64,000 bases of DNA from Variovorax sp. UMC13 (GCF_014170375.1 NZ_LZZW01000013.1:62001-126000), one strand, 5' to 3'. Counted from the first letter of the stretch, positions 8,405-18,616 are shown. A program made the numbers and translations. Notes: generated from the sequence alone by a model not told the origin.

Positions 8405-10723
8405 TCAAAGCCCAGGGCTTCGAACAGTCATCGCCGATCGGACCCGCACGGCGATGGCCTTGGCCGCAGGCACCTTGCTCTGCTCGGCATGATGGGACAG
8501 CGGGATGAGCGGATTGCACTCAGGGTAGTAGCCTGCCACGCAGCCTGCCGGGATGTCGTAAGGCGTCACGCGCAGCCCCTGCACCACCCGCGGTCGTTCA
8601 TCAGAAGACACGGTGCTGACGGACGCCAGTTCACCTTCCTTCAACGCCAGGCGTTCGATGTCATCGCGGTTCATCAGCAACACGCGTCGCGTGCCATAGA
8701 TACCCCTGAAGCGATCGTCCAGGCTGTAAATGGTGGTGTTGAACTGGTCGTCGCTGCGCAAGGTCATCAAGCGCAGCACGTCGGCACCGGGCTCGGGCAT
8801 GTCGGGATCGGCACGCAGGTTCCCGAAGCCTTTGAAATTCGCCTTTCCCGTCGATGTCTTCCAGACGCGGTCCCTCGCGGGCAGCGGACGCGGAAAGCCG
8901 CCGGGCGCCGCAAGGCGCTCGTTGAAGTCATGAAAGATCTCTGGAAGCGCCAGCGCGATCTGGTCCCTCACCAAAGCGTAGTCGGCGACCCAGAGCTCCC
9001 ACGGAACGAGGGGGTTCTCCGGCAGCGAAGCCTTTGCGAGGCCGGCGACGATGGCCGGCTCAGACAGCAGCGTGGCAGCGGCGGGCTCAGCAACTCCCTT
9101 GGAAGCGTGCATCACACCGGTCGAATCCTCCATCGAGACCGTCTGCTCGCCGCTCGCTTGGCGATCGATCTCGATGCGTCCCAGGCACGGCAATATGTAG
9201 GACACCTGGCCATGCACCAGATGGCTGCGATTGAGCTTCGTTGCGATGTGCACCGTGAGTTGGAGCTGTCGCCATGCCGACTCGATCCGGTAGGTGTCGG
9301 GCACCGCCCGCACGAAGTTGCCGCCCAGACCAATGAAGGCGCGCACACGGCCTGCAATGACGCCCTCACACGCCTCGACGGTGTTCAAACCCTTCTGACG
9401 CGGTGGTGCGAAGCCGTAGAGTTCGGCGAGCTTGTCCAGGGGCGCGAGCTCGGGTTTCTCGGTGATGCCGACCGTGCGCTGCCCCTGTACGTTGGAATGG
9501 CCTCGCACCGGGCAGATGCCCGCCCCCGGCCGTCCGATGTGCCCCCCGAGCAGCAACAGGTTGGACACCATCTGCACGTTCTCCACCCCCTTGCGATGCT
9601 GGGTCAGGCCCATGCCGTAGATGGCGATGACTGCGCGTGCGTTCGCGAAGGTTTCGGCCGCAGCTTCCAGTGCGGCACGCGCGAGACCCGACTCCGCTTC
9701 GATGTCGTCCCAAGCCGTCGAGCGTATCGAGGTGGCGAACTCCTCGAAGCCGAGGGTGTGTTCGGCGATGAAAACGCCATCCAGCACGCGCACCCGGCTC
9801 GCAGCCACGGCCCTGTCATCGGCCTCGATCAGGGCCTTGCACAGGCCGCTGAGTGCAGCCAGATCACCCCCGTTCTTCAACTGCAGGTACTGGGTACTGA
9901 CGTCGGTGTGCGCAGGCGTCAGCATTTCGGGTGGCGATTGCGGATTGACAAACTCCACCAGCCCGCGCTCGCGCAGCGGATTGAAGGTGACGATCGGTAC
10001 GCCGCGCCGACGCGCATCCTGCAGCTGGTGCAACATGCGAGGGCTGCTGACGCCTGTGTTCTGACCGAAAATGAAGATGGCATCGCACCGTTCGAAATCA
10101 TCGAGATGAACAGTGCCTACAGGCACGCCGATGGTCTCGGGCAGCGCAACGGAAGTGCTCTCGTGGCACATGTTGGAGCTGTCGGGTAGGTTGTTGTTGC
10201 CATAAAGCCGTGCCAGCAACTGATACATGTAGCTTGTCTCGAGCGACGCCCGTCCCGACGCGTAGAAGACGACGGACGAGGGATCCTGCGCATGCAGCGC
10301 CTTCAGCTCGGTCCCGATGCCCTCGAAGGCTTGCGCCCATGACACCTCGAGATAGCTATCGCTCTGCGGATCCCATTTCATCGGTACCGTCAGGCGACCC
10401 CCCGCTTCCAGTTCGTGATCGCTCCATTCGAGGAGTCCGGTGACGGAATGCTCCTTGAAGAAGGCCGCCGGCAACCGCTTGGTCGTGAGCTCCCAGGCGG
10501 TCGCCTTCGCGCCGTTCTCGCAGAACTCGGCCGGATGCGGATGCTCGGGTTTGGCCCACGCACAGCTGACGCAAGCGAAGCCACCAGGCTTGTTTTGGCT
10601 CCACAGTGCTTTCGCTCCGATGATGGGAATGCGCTCGCGCAGCAGAACGGTGCCCACGGCTTTCAATGAGCCCCAACCCCCCGCGGCGTGGGTATAGGGG
10701 TCGAAATGCGTTTTGTCGGTCAC
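8405..10723 (-). CDS. FdhF/YdeP-family molybdopterin oxidoreductase
   Basis: A 772-residue protein with the family start FDPYTHAAGGWGSLKAV, the CVSCAWAKPE cysteine motif near residue 51, FCENGAKATAWE, the molybdopterin segments FYASGRASLETSY, NNNLPDSSNMCHES, FGQNTGVSSPRM and GMGLTQHRKGVENVQ, and the C-terminal MLMNRDDIERL and AGYYPECNPLIPL molybdopterin-dinucleotide domain. It matches E. coli YdeP-type formate-dehydrogenase-like enzymes, which carry bis-MGD and one iron-sulfur site. YdeP is linked to acid resistance; the actual substrate is not established. It stands alone, without FdhD or accessory genes in this window. Confidence 0.94.
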   Translation of the reverse strand: MTDKTHFDPYTHAAGGWGSLKAVGTVLLRERIPIIGAKALWSQNKPGGFACVSCAWAKPEHPHPAEFCENGAKATAWELTTKRLPAAFFKEHSVTGLLEWSDHELEAGGRLTVPMKWDPQSDSYLEVSWAQAFEGIGTELKALHAQDPSSVVFYASGRASLETSYMYQLLARLYGNNNLPDSSNMCHESTSVALPETIGVPVGTVHLDDFERCDAIFIFGQNTGVSSPRMLHQLQDARRRGVPIVTFNPLRERGLVEFVNPQSPPEMLTPAHTDVSTQYLQLKNGGDLAALSGLCKALIEADDRAVAASRVRVLDGVFIAEHTLGFEEFATSIRSTAWDDIEAESGLARAALEAAAETFANARAVIAIYGMGLTQHRKGVENVQMVSNLLLLGGHIGRPGAGICPVRGHSNVQGQRTVGITEKPELAPLDKLAELYGFAPPRQKGLNTVEACEGVIAGRVRAFIGLGGNFVRAVPDTYRIESAWRQLQLTVHIATKLNRSHLVHGQVSYILPCLGRIEIDRQASGEQTVSMEDSTGVMHASKGVAEPAAATLLSEPAIVAGLAKASLPENPLVPWELWVADYALVRDQIALALPEIFHDFNERLAAPGGFPRPLPARDRVWKTSTGKANFKGFGNLRADPDMPEPGADVLRLMTLRSDDQFNTTIYSLDDRFRGIYGTRRVLLMNRDDIERLALKEGELASVSTVSSDERPRVVQGLRVTPYDIPAGCVAGYYPECNPLIPLSHHAEQSKVPAAKAIAVRVRSAMTVRSPGL

Positions 10724-10879
10724 TGTGTGCTCCGGCTCTGTTGTGTAGCAGTGACGCTATGGCGGACGCCGTCGGTGCGTGTAGGTGCCGACGCAGCGCG
10801 CGCGTCCGAATTCCCAGCACGTCCGAAGGGCGCTCCACTCGTCCATTGCTGTGGCTCGGTGCATCGCCGAAAGTCCACG

Positions 10880-11245
10880 TGCTCCGCCCCGGCTCGCCTT
10901 GGACTTGCTGGTCTTGATGCCGTGCTGTCGGACCGGCCGATCCGACATTCGATGCCACGGGGCCGGCAGCCTGCTTGGGGTTGCGCGCGGTTCATGTAGC
11001 CGATCGGAGGACACCGCTGCACAAGACGGCGATGCAGCAGATGAAGGGCCTGAGAATCGAGATCCATCAAACCGGGGGCGACGTTCGAATCGACACCCTT
11101 CGCCGTTCGGGACTCTGTGTCGATGCGAGCACAACCACGAGATCGGCGCCGATGTCTCTCGGGGCGGGGCAGGCAGGCGCGCTTCCTTTCAAGCGCGGGT
11201 CATGCTTTGTCCGGTCGGGAATCGCGGCAAGCGTATGACCCGCGA
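10880..11245 (+). pseudogene. Decayed copy of the methyltransferase at 39012-39890 (C-terminal part)
   Basis: The plus strand matches codons of the intact methyltransferase, split over two frames. HKTAMQQMKGLRIEIHQTGGD and RIDTL in one frame correspond to HKTATQQMWGLKTEIHHKPGD and YIDTL in the intact gene. EHNHEIGADV in the next frame corresponds to AHNHEMGADV. Bases near 10973-11000 also match the segment upstream. At least two indels and a loss of about 15 bases break the frame, and the SAM-binding half is not recognisable. The left limit is approximate. Confidence 0.75.
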
Positions 11246-11408
11246 CTCGTGCCATGGATCACCGAGACGACGCTGCTCGGCGCGAGGGCGACTGCCACGT
11301 TGAGCCGGCCCATAGCGAAGAGGAGCGCGAGCGGGTGAAGCCTGACCTTGGTCAGATTTGGGCGCAAATCAGCATCGAAGCGGGGCTCTTCCTGTGGCAC
11401 TCAGCACG

Positions 11409-11774
11409 CTACGGACTGTTCGAGGACGTCGAGTTTCCCGGGTCGCGCTCGCCCTTGACCTGTTCCTCGTCGGTCACTTTGTGCCCCGCGGTCACGGCTT
11501 CGTTGTAGACCTGGTCCATCACGGGGCCGCGATCGGTATCGACGCTAGTCGTGACATCCTTGTAAGCCTGATTCCCGACCATCTCCATGGAGGGGTTTCC
11601 AGATGCCTGGCTGCTCGCCGACTGGTCAATCTCGCTGTACTGCTTCGGCGACTCCTTTTGAAGGCCGTCGCCGCTCGCTTGGGACCAATGCGTTTCACCA
11701 GGTTGACCATCACGCACGGGCTGATCAGCCTCGCCCAGATCCTGTTTATCATGGTTAGCAGAGCTTTTGTTCAT
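11409..11774 (-). CDS. Small hydrophilic protein, unknown function
   Basis: Start chosen at 11774, with GGGAAAG about seven bases upstream; the frame extends further but without a better site. The 121-residue product is rich in Q, S, D, E and G (MNKSSANHDKQDLGEADQP, SPKQYSEIDQSASSQ, KVTDEEQVKGERDPGN) and likely disordered. No family recognised. Its base composition is less GC-rich than its neighbours, as is the DNA immediately upstream. Confidence 0.55.
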   Translation of the reverse strand: MNKSSANHDKQDLGEADQPVRDGQPGETHWSQASGDGLQKESPKQYSEIDQSASSQASGNPSMEMVGNQAYKDVTTSVDTDRGPVMDQVYNEAVTAGHKVTDEEQVKGERDPGNSTSSNSP

Positions 11775-13425
11775 TCGTATTCTTTCCCAGCGGGCGCTGC
11801 ACCCGCCAATTGACGTTAACGAGGTATGCCCCGCCGAACGGGGCCCATGGTCCAATGTCGTGAACAACCGGCTTGATGCTCAGCTGCAGAGCGTCACGCC
11901 CAAAGACCAGCGCTGCTACTGTTTCAAATTGCCAAGCAGTGATGACTCTGCAACCTTGCACGACGAGAGCGAGGCCGCTTGCGCGGCATTCCTTGTTCGA
12001 GCTGATATCCAGACTTGGTTGAACGGGATTGCTGACTTGGCGAGCCAGAAGCTGTTCCAGCAAATACCGGAAGCCGCGCAGTTTTCATGATCGTCTGCGA
12101 GGAGCCCGCAACCGTACGGATTTGCGCGACCGGGCGTAGGAGAATGCCGCGGTCTTGCTCCGTCGCTTACGTCGCAGGGTATGTAAACAAGGATGCTCCT
12201 TTGCGCGTGGTGGCGTCACGATGACTTCGACAATCGAAGCCGAGTCGTCAGCGCGAGGGCGGAGATCACAGAAATCAGCCAGACGGCCATGCTAAAGCCC
12301 GCGCCGTGCATGCGATGACTTGGATGCGTCATGTGCAACTTTATGCGTGAGAGGACGAGCACCTGCGTCAACGCGCGCGTACTTCACTTTGGTGTTCGTG
12401 GGCATCGGCGGCGGCTGGTGCTGGCTGTGTTGTTCTTCACTGCGTCCGAGCGACCTCATGCGTGCCGCTCTTGGGCGCTCGGGAGCCAAGTGCTGGCCTC
12501 AATTGCTCGGAAGTAGCAACTCATACGATGATTTCGGCCGGCGTGTCGCTGTGAGCATTCCGCGCCTGACGCGCCGCGCGTATGCCGAAAACTCTTCGTC
12601 ATCAGGAGGTGCGCTGGCTTGACAAGCCGGCAGTTGCGCACCTTGGGCACGCGCGTTGCCGCTGAACCGCATGCGCGTGGGTCCCCTATACGAACAGGCC
12701 GTCGATCTCTCCCCAAGCGCGGCAAGGATTGCCGCAAGCCTGCTGGTGAATGAACCGTCGCTTCCGGAACCCTTGCGCCGATCGCTTTCCATTGCGCTCA
12801 GGGCGTGCGGCAAGACAGGTTCAGGATCCGACGGCTTGCCGGACATTCGAGCGGCAGCCCTGGAATGCGAGGCGCGTGCCGCAGCGCGATTCGTCGAAGC
12901 ATGCAAGGCCTTGTGCGCCCACGGCTAACGAGTTCATCGCGCAGGCCGTCGATGCTGCGTGTACTGAGAGCCTCACCTCCTGCCATTTGCTGTGCCACGG
13001 CGCCGAGCTGGCGCATTCTGCGTGTGGTTCGCGGGCCCCGCGGTTCCCGCAGCCGGTCCAGCCGGCGTACGCGATGCGAGCGCACGAAGTGGCCGTGCGA
13101 CGTTGCCGACGAAGTGTCACTGAGCATACGGTACATGCGGCGATGTCGAGGCCTGACGCGCGATGAGGTTCGGTCAGCCTGTTGGCAAGGGAAGGTACAG
13201 CCCCTGCACGGCGAATGGCTGAGCTCTGGAGGTGATTCAAATCATCCCGGAAGGCAGCCCGCTATTCAGCTCACCCGTGCCGACGGTGCGCAAGGGAACG
13301 AGAGCGCGCCAACATCAGGCCCACCTTTGCCGCATGCACAGCGACCTGGCCGTCACGGCTGCTCCCGTCCAGTCCACGGAAAGGCGCGCTCGCGCGCCAT
13401 TTTTCCTTGAATGCCTGGACTTCAG
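11775..13425. other. Long gene-poor stretch
   Basis: About 1.65 kb without a confident gene. The part to 12100 is relatively AT-rich. A plus-strand frame at 12671-12928 (MRVGPLYEQAVDLSPSAARI..., 85 residues) has a protein-like alanine-rich helical composition. GGCACGCGCGTTGC at 12646-12659 matches the sigma-54 pattern, but the predicted transcript start would fall on the ATG, and there is no ribosome binding site. I leave it uncalled. Confidence 0.4.
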
Positions 13426-14474
13426 CTATGTCGCACTTGTCAACGCAGGCGGGCTCCGCACCAGCGTGCTGAGCTGTCTGCGCTGGACATCGATCCGCTC
13501 GCGCGCCAGGTCCGACTGTATGGCCTCCTTGATCTCTCCAGTGCTCCTGTGGGCGATTGCCAGCATTGCGAGAAGCACGGTTTGCTCCTGCAGTGACCGC
13601 ACAGCTGTCCAGAGCGCCTCATCCATCGTCTGGGTCAGGGCGCGCTGGAGGGTCGCCAACGTGAAGCCGTCGCCGGTGTAGCAGCGATATCGCACCGGCT
13701 CCGCTCCGTCGATCTGCCAAAGCCCGCTTTGCAGTCGGGACAAACGAAGGCGCTGGGGTGCGCGATGGCTTCGAGGTGTTGCACGACGTCTCCTTCAACC
13801 GCGTGGAGTTGCATCTGGCGGACGAGACGGGAGGGGGCAGCGTGTTGGCTCATTGGCAAAGGATCCTGCGTCCACTGCGTCAGCAACTTGCCCATGCTGG
13901 CGACGGGCAAGCAGTAATCGACCGCCACGTACCGCATCGCGCTCCCGGGCATTTCGGGGGCCAGGGCATCGACTGGATCTTGCACGAGCGCGAGGCCGCC
14001 GCACGCCTTGACGGCCTGCAATCCCGCTGTCCCGTCCTCCATGGTGCCGGTGAGGATCACGCCCGCGACGGCCTTTCCGAAGCCCAATGCGGCTGACATG
14101 AACATCGGATCGATGGCCGGGCGCGTGTGGTGCTCCTTTGGACCGCAGGTGACTCTGCGACGACCATCCTCGACGATCAGATGGCGGTCGGGAGGCGCAA
14201 TATAGATGCGCCCCGCGACCGCCACCTCGCCATCGACTGCATGCTCAGCGGGAAGCACGCCTTTGGATCGAAGGAGACGGGGCAGTTGGCTGGGGTGGCT
14301 TCCGGTATGAAGAGCTACCAGGATGGGCGCTGCAAAATGTGCAGGAAGATCTGCCACAAGCTCGGAAAGGGCCGCGATGCCGCCAAGCGACGTGCCGATT
14401 ACCACCAACCGGCCCGCCCGAGCTTGCTCGGGTCGCAGCGGTCCTGGGGTTGAACCTGCTTGGAGGTTATGCAT
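13426..14474 (-). pseudogene. CheB-type protein-glutamate methylesterase, frameshifted
   Basis: Residues from 14474 carry VVIGTSLGGIAAL (nucleophile Ser), LVALHTG (His) and GVILTGTMEDGTAGLQAV (Asp), the full CheB triad, with PPDRHLIVEDG between. The frame reaches FVCPDCKAGFG near 13740 and then changes: the typical continuation of this subfamily, LWQIDGAEPVRYRCYTGDGF followed by EALWTAVRSLQEQ, lies in the adjacent frame ending at 13426. One indel near 13715-13740 explains it, either a real mutation or a sequencing error. There is no receiver domain, as in orphan CheB proteins that sit with hybrid kinases. The start overlaps the small gene upstream by eight bases. Confidence 0.8.
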
Positions 14475-14694
14475 GCCATCTAGTCCGGAGAATGTCGGCA
14501 AGCGACTGCGCCGGCCGGACATTTCTTTCCGCAAGCCAATGGGAGCCGAAACCAAATGTCGCACAGCCTGCAAGGCGCATGGTTTCAAGCACCTCGAGGC
14601 TGGCGTCCGACTTGATCATCCAGGGGCCGCAATGCTTGCCGTGGCCGCGGAGTGGACCTTCTCCCTCTGTCCAGCAGAGTCGGACTTCTTTCAT
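14467..14694 (-). CDS. Small hypothetical protein coupled to cheB
   Basis: A 75-residue protein (MKEVRLCWTEGEGPLRGHG...) whose ATG follows GAGGA by six bases. Its last codons overlap the ATG of the cheB-like gene (TGGCATGCATAA), which implies translational coupling. A sigma-54-like promoter lies about 80 bases upstream. These three points support it despite no family match. It has three cysteines and a GCATFGFGSHW segment; no function can be proposed. Confidence 0.6.
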   Translation of the reverse strand: MKEVRLCWTEGEGPLRGHGKHCGPWMIKSDASLEVLETMRLAGCATFGFGSHWLAERNVRPAQSLADILRTRWHA

Positions 14695-14774
14695 TTGAAT
14701 CCTCGTAAGCAGCGGCTGCAACCACCTTCGCGACCGCAACCCGACCAACAAGGCCGCAGCCACTCTTCTTTTGG

Positions 14775-14788
14775 GCAACCGGCATGCC
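14775..14788 (-). promoter_or_regulatory. Sigma-54 promoter (-24/-12) for the cheB operon
   Basis: On the minus strand the bases read GGCATGCCGGTTGC: GGCAT at -24, TTGC at -12, exact GG-N10-GC spacing. The expected transcript start is near 14764, about 70 bases before the ATG at 14694. Confidence 0.6.
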
Positions 14789-15514
14789 CGCGGGCGGCAA
14801 CGCCACCGGCCAATCCTGAACGGAGAAGCTTCTCCAGAGAAGCCGTGCGGCTCGACGTGTGCGTCTGATCTACAGTTTCGACCCCGCTCGGTGGCCTTCA
14901 TGACCAGATTCGAGATGGCTTCCACGCATTGCTGCTCGGCGCCGGTCGAGGCCCGCCGACCTCACTGTTATCGCTGGAAGGATCGCTCGCTGCCGAACGA
15001 TGCAATCTCAGCTCAGGAAAACGGCACGGGCTATAGGTCGAACAGGTCCAGTATTGATGAAAGCTCAGGTGTCCGTCATGCCAGGGGAGCGCTTGGGATA
15101 ACGTATCAGCGCGATCCTGCTTGGAACCTCCTGTGATGATTCTGGTGCGACGAAGAAAGGTGGCAGCCCTCGACGGGGTAAGGTCAACCGTGCGGCCTGT
15201 CGCGATCTTTCGATTGCGTAACGAGGAGTCCTACAACCATTCGGCGGCAAGCCGTGCAATGTGGCCTACGAGCGCACTCCGACAGATCTCGCTGGCCGTC
15301 ATTGAACCAGCTGCCGGCTGATATTGCTTGGCAAGAACTGCGAAGGTCCCCGCGCGCAAGCTCAATGGCTGGATGCATTCAACGACGGCTTTGACGAGGT
15401 TTTGAGTACTCCCAAGCACGGGCGCGTTGGTCCTCGTCAGATGTCGAATTGCAATAGTATTCCCGCCAAGTCGCGAGCCCAATCCCGCGCCGCAGGCGCG
15501 GAACCCGGGGCGCC
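14789..15514. other. Gene-free stretch
   Basis: Open frames here lack ribosome binding sites and protein-like composition on both strands. Nothing repeated or palindromic stands out by eye. Confidence 0.4.
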
Positions 15515-15748
15515 TCAGTCTGCTCCGGGAACTCTGCGTTCGTTCACTTTGGCGGCGTTGGCTGCGGCGATTAGATGGGGCCTTACCTGCTGCGCATATA
15601 TCGCAGCTTGCACGGGCGTGAGGAACTTTTCGGTTCCTTCAGCCAAAACCTTCGATGCGATGTCGTGCGCAGGGGAATTTCCATCGAGGTCGCCGCCGGC
15701 GAGAACGCCGGCCAACATCTCGAAAAGCTCGCTGTCTGAAAAATCCAT
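15515..15748 (-). CDS. Small hypothetical protein
   Basis: A 77-residue acidic, helical protein (MDFSDSELFEMLAGVLAGGD...) with a strong GGAGG four bases before the start. Two predicted helices are separated by a DLDGNSPAHD turn, and the end is basic. No family recognised; the ribosome binding site and composition make it likely real. Confidence 0.65.
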   Translation of the reverse strand: MDFSDSELFEMLAGVLAGGDLDGNSPAHDIASKVLAEGTEKFLTPVQAAIYAQQVRPHLIAAANAAKVNERRVPGAD

Positions 15749-16224
15749 GAAACCTCCGTTGTCCAGGCGCCTACCGGATATGACTTAGGCCGTAAAGAAC
15801 CGACACCCCGTGGCGCGTCGGTGCGGGCGCCACCGGCGCCTTTGTTTCATCCACTCTATGTTGTGACTGATTGGGTGCGGGGAGCGCGCGGCCCGGGCGG
15901 TCGTACGGGCGGAGCCTGATCGATTTTTCGTCTCCTTCACCGCCTTCGCAATGACGTTTCGCGCTGCGCCTCTATGGCGAACACTGGCGAAAAGCGGTTG
16001 TCATGTCTTCGGGACTCTTCTGCTCACAACACCCGCACCGGTGGCCCGAGGGGCTTGAGCGCCCGGCACAGGCCCGGGCCCGTCGTGACGAGTGCTGGCT
16101 CAGCTCAGCAGCTGGCCAAGAAGGCCTTCCCCGAGACCCCCGAAACCCTGTGCCGATGCCGACCGTCCATGCTGAACACCGTCGTCGCAGGGCTGCGTGG
16201 CTTGCGCGGGACCGGGCTGGTCGT
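15749..16224. other. Gene-free stretch
   Basis: No supported coding frame between the small gene ending (on its strand, starting) at 15748 and the end of the gene at 16225. It should hold the promoter of the 15748 gene, but no clear motif was found. Confidence 0.4.
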
Positions 16225-16731
16225 TCAACGTTGCGGCAGGGTGCGCGAGCGCCGGCCGCTGCGCCGTTTCCTCGTCACGTAGACCATGCCGACCACTGCA
16301 GCGAGCAGCGCTACCTTGCGCGCTACGCCGATCGGGTTGTGCCTGAGCTCAGCACGGCCCCCCATCTCGGCGTAGAGGTTCGGCACATGGCCGCGCGCCA
16401 AATCCCCCAGCACGCCTTCGCCCACGTTCACCCGGTCAGCAAAGAGCAGCAGCAGCCAATGGCGCACGTCGTTCTCGCTGAAGCCGAAAGCATAGCGACG
16501 GATGCTGCCGCTCAAGCCGGCCGGCGCAGGGCCAGTGCCAAAAAGGGGTGGTCGGACCGGGTGCTCGAGGGAGGTCAGCACCTCGATGCGCTCGGGCTGC
16601 GGCGACGGTTGATCCCAATGGACGCCCTCGAGACGCGGCGGCGTGCGCTCGCGAGGATAGGCCGGCCGATTGGCGTGGTCCAGGTCTGCGCCCCAGCCGG
16701 GAATGTGAGCGTACTTGTCGGGGATGTCCAT
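16225..16731 (-). CDS. Conserved hypothetical protein with C-terminal membrane helix
   Basis: A 168-residue protein opening MDIPDKYAHIPGWGADLDHA, with PAYPRERTPPRLEG and a conserved-looking core FGFSENDVRHWLLLLFADRVNV. A hydrophobic stretch ARKVALLAAVVGMVYVT near the end is followed by a basic tail, suggesting a tail-anchored membrane protein. It follows the alcohol dehydrogenase gene by 21 bases on the same strand, so they probably form an operon. From memory, similar proteins occur beside such dehydrogenases in related bacteria; function unknown. Confidence 0.75.
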   Translation of the reverse strand: MDIPDKYAHIPGWGADLDHANRPAYPRERTPPRLEGVHWDQPSPQPERIEVLTSLEHPVRPPLFGTGPAPAGLSGSIRRYAFGFSENDVRHWLLLLFADRVNVGEGVLGDLARGHVPNLYAEMGGRAELRHNPIGVARKVALLAAVVGMVYVTRKRRSGRRSRTLPQR

Positions 16732-16752
16732 GAGTACTCCTGGTTTCGCTTG

Positions 16753-17907
16753 TCAGACGGTCACGCCCGGCGGGATCAGCACGGGCTTGATGCAGTTGTC
16801 GAGCTTGCTTGAGAAGATGTGGTAGGCGTCGGAGACCTCCTCGAGCGGAATCCGGTGCGTGATCACCTTGTGGGGCTCGATGTGTCCGGCCTGGATATGC
16901 TCGATGAGCCGCGGCAGGTGGCGCTTCACGCTCGCCTGGTTCATGCGCAGCGTCAAACCCTTGTTGAGCGCATTGCCCATCGGCACGAAGTTGAAGGTTG
17001 GCCCGTACACACCGACGATCGACACCACGCCGCCCTTGCGCACCGAGTTGATGGCCCAGTGCAACGCGGTGGCCGAGCCGGCCTGCATCTTGAGCTTGAC
17101 GCCGGTCAGGCGCTGAATCGCGCTGCCACTGGCCTCTGCACCCACGCAGTCGATGCAGACGTCGGCGCCGAGCCAGTCGGTCATCTTCTTGATGTGGATC
17201 GCCATGTCATCCACGGTCTTGAAATCCACCGTCTCGCACTGGGCGAACTGCTTGACAAACGCGAGCCGGTACTCCAGGCAGTCGACCACGATCACGCGGC
17301 CTGCGCCCAGCAGCCACGCGGACTTAGCCGCGAAGATGCCCACCGGTCCGGCGCCGAATACCACCACCGTGTCGCCTTCACGGATACCGCCCATCTCGGC
17401 CGCTTGGTAGCCGGTCGGAAAGGCGTCGGTGAGAAGCACGGCGTCTTCCAGTAGCAACTGGTCGGGGATCTTCGTCGGCCCGACATCTGCCATCGGCACT
17501 CGCACGTACTGCGCCTGGCCGCCCTGGTAGCCACCCGCCGTATGCGAGTAGCCATAGATGCCACCGACTGCGGTCGCCTGAGGGTTGGTGTTGTGGCAAT
17601 TGCCGTAGAGTTCGCGCTGGCACCAGTAACAGGTGCCGCAGAAGACGTTGAAGGGCACCAGCACACGATCGCCAATCTTCAGGTTCTGCACCGACGGGCC
17701 AATCTCGACCACCGTGCCGACAAATTCGTGGCCGAATGTCGTGCCCACCCGGGTGTCGGGCACCAGCCCGTGATACAGATGCAGGTCGGAGCCGCAAATG
17801 CAACTGCGCGTGACTTGCACGATAGCGTCGTTGGGATGCTCGATCACGGGCTCCGGCACGTCGGCCATGCGCACCCGGTAGGGTCCGCGGTAGTTCATCG
17901 CTCGCAT
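16753..17907 (-). CDS. Zinc-dependent alcohol dehydrogenase (glutathione-independent formaldehyde dehydrogenase-like)
   Basis: Start at 17907 follows GGAAGG closely. The 384-residue MDR protein has CGSDLHLYHG (catalytic zinc cysteine), GHEFVGTVVE, the four-cysteine structural zinc loop CGTCYWCQRELYGNC, and the Rossmann motif VVVFGAGPVGIFAAKSA. The insert VGAEASGSAIQRLTG and the NAD region resemble the glutathione-independent formaldehyde dehydrogenase group. It probably oxidises a small aldehyde or alcohol with NAD. Upstream, GGCATGCCGCGTGC (minus, 17934-17947) is one base from the sigma-54 pattern. Confidence 0.9.
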   Translation of the reverse strand: MRAMNYRGPYRVRMADVPEPVIEHPNDAIVQVTRSCICGSDLHLYHGLVPDTRVGTTFGHEFVGTVVEIGPSVQNLKIGDRVLVPFNVFCGTCYWCQRELYGNCHNTNPQATAVGGIYGYSHTAGGYQGGQAQYVRVPMADVGPTKIPDQLLLEDAVLLTDAFPTGYQAAEMGGIREGDTVVVFGAGPVGIFAAKSAWLLGAGRVIVVDCLEYRLAFVKQFAQCETVDFKTVDDMAIHIKKMTDWLGADVCIDCVGAEASGSAIQRLTGVKLKMQAGSATALHWAINSVRKGGVVSIVGVYGPTFNFVPMGNALNKGLTLRMNQASVKRHLPRLIEHIQAGHIEPHKVITHRIPLEEVSDAYHIFSSKLDNCIKPVLIPPGVTV

Positions 17908-18325
17908 AAAGATCCTTCCGAAAGAATTCCGTGGGGCACGCGGCATGCCCGCCGCGCGGGGTCCACACTCACGCCCCGAAGTTGTCTTCTGTTCGCCCTG
18001 TGCTTGCGCGAAGGTCTCGCTTCGTGTTGCGAATCGAGGCCTCAGACGCCGGTAAACGGCGCTGCAAATTCTCCGGCGAAACTCGCGACCGCGGCAGCCC
18101 GCAGCGATGCCGCGCCGAACGCTTTGCAGGGCTTGCCTGGGCGGGCAGCGCGTCGTGTGAAAGCGGCGAAGCGCTCGACAATGGCCGTCTCAGCGGGGCA
18201 TGCCTGATCTTTGCTTCCCGGATCCTGCAGATGCCGAACAGGCCAATCGCCACGCGGCGCCGCCGCGTCGGGCAGCATGGCTGATGTTGCAGCCGAGGTC
18301 TCATGCCACATCGTGCTTGCTCCGG
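17908..18325. other. Intergenic stretch with possible promoter
   Basis: No gene supported. Its left end holds a near sigma-54 motif facing the alcohol dehydrogenase (GTGC instead of TTGC at -12). The rest shows nothing recognisable. Confidence 0.35.
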
Positions 18326-18616
18326 TCAGTCCTTGGGTTGGTTCACCGGCATCTCGTCGCGGCGGGGCGGGGGCTCGCGGTTGGTGACCGGCTCCACGTC
18401 CTCGTGCATGAGAAAGGGATCGACATCGTCGTGCTTGGCGTTGCGCACGTCGCTGCGCTTGTCGCTCATGCGCTCCTTAGGCGCGGGACCGGCGACATCG
18501 CCGCCGGGCGTCTGCTTGGTGCTGAACTTCTCGCCGGCGCCGATGTTGTCGACACCGCCGCTGGTGGTGGGGCGGGTACCGTCGCCGCTACTGCTGACCT
18601 GGTTGTATCGGGGCAT
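18326..18616 (-). CDS. Small hydrophilic protein, unknown function
   Basis: Start at 18616 is set by AAGGAG six bases upstream; an ATG at 18631 lies before that site. The 96-residue product is disordered-looking and rich in G, P, T, D and K (MPRYNQVSSSGDGTRPTTSG, EPVTNREPPPRRDE). It resembles the small stress-associated hydrophilic proteins elsewhere in this window in composition only. Confidence 0.65.
   Translation of the reverse strand: MPRYNQVSSSGDGTRPTTSGGVDNIGAGEKFSTKQTPGGDVAGPAPKERMSDKRSDVRNAKHDDVDPFLMHEDVEPVTNREPPPRRDEMPVNQPKD

Noticed and set aside
16436..16618. Short extra frames inside the conserved hypothetical at 16225
   Set aside because: Fully contained shadows of a gene with a clear protein sequence.
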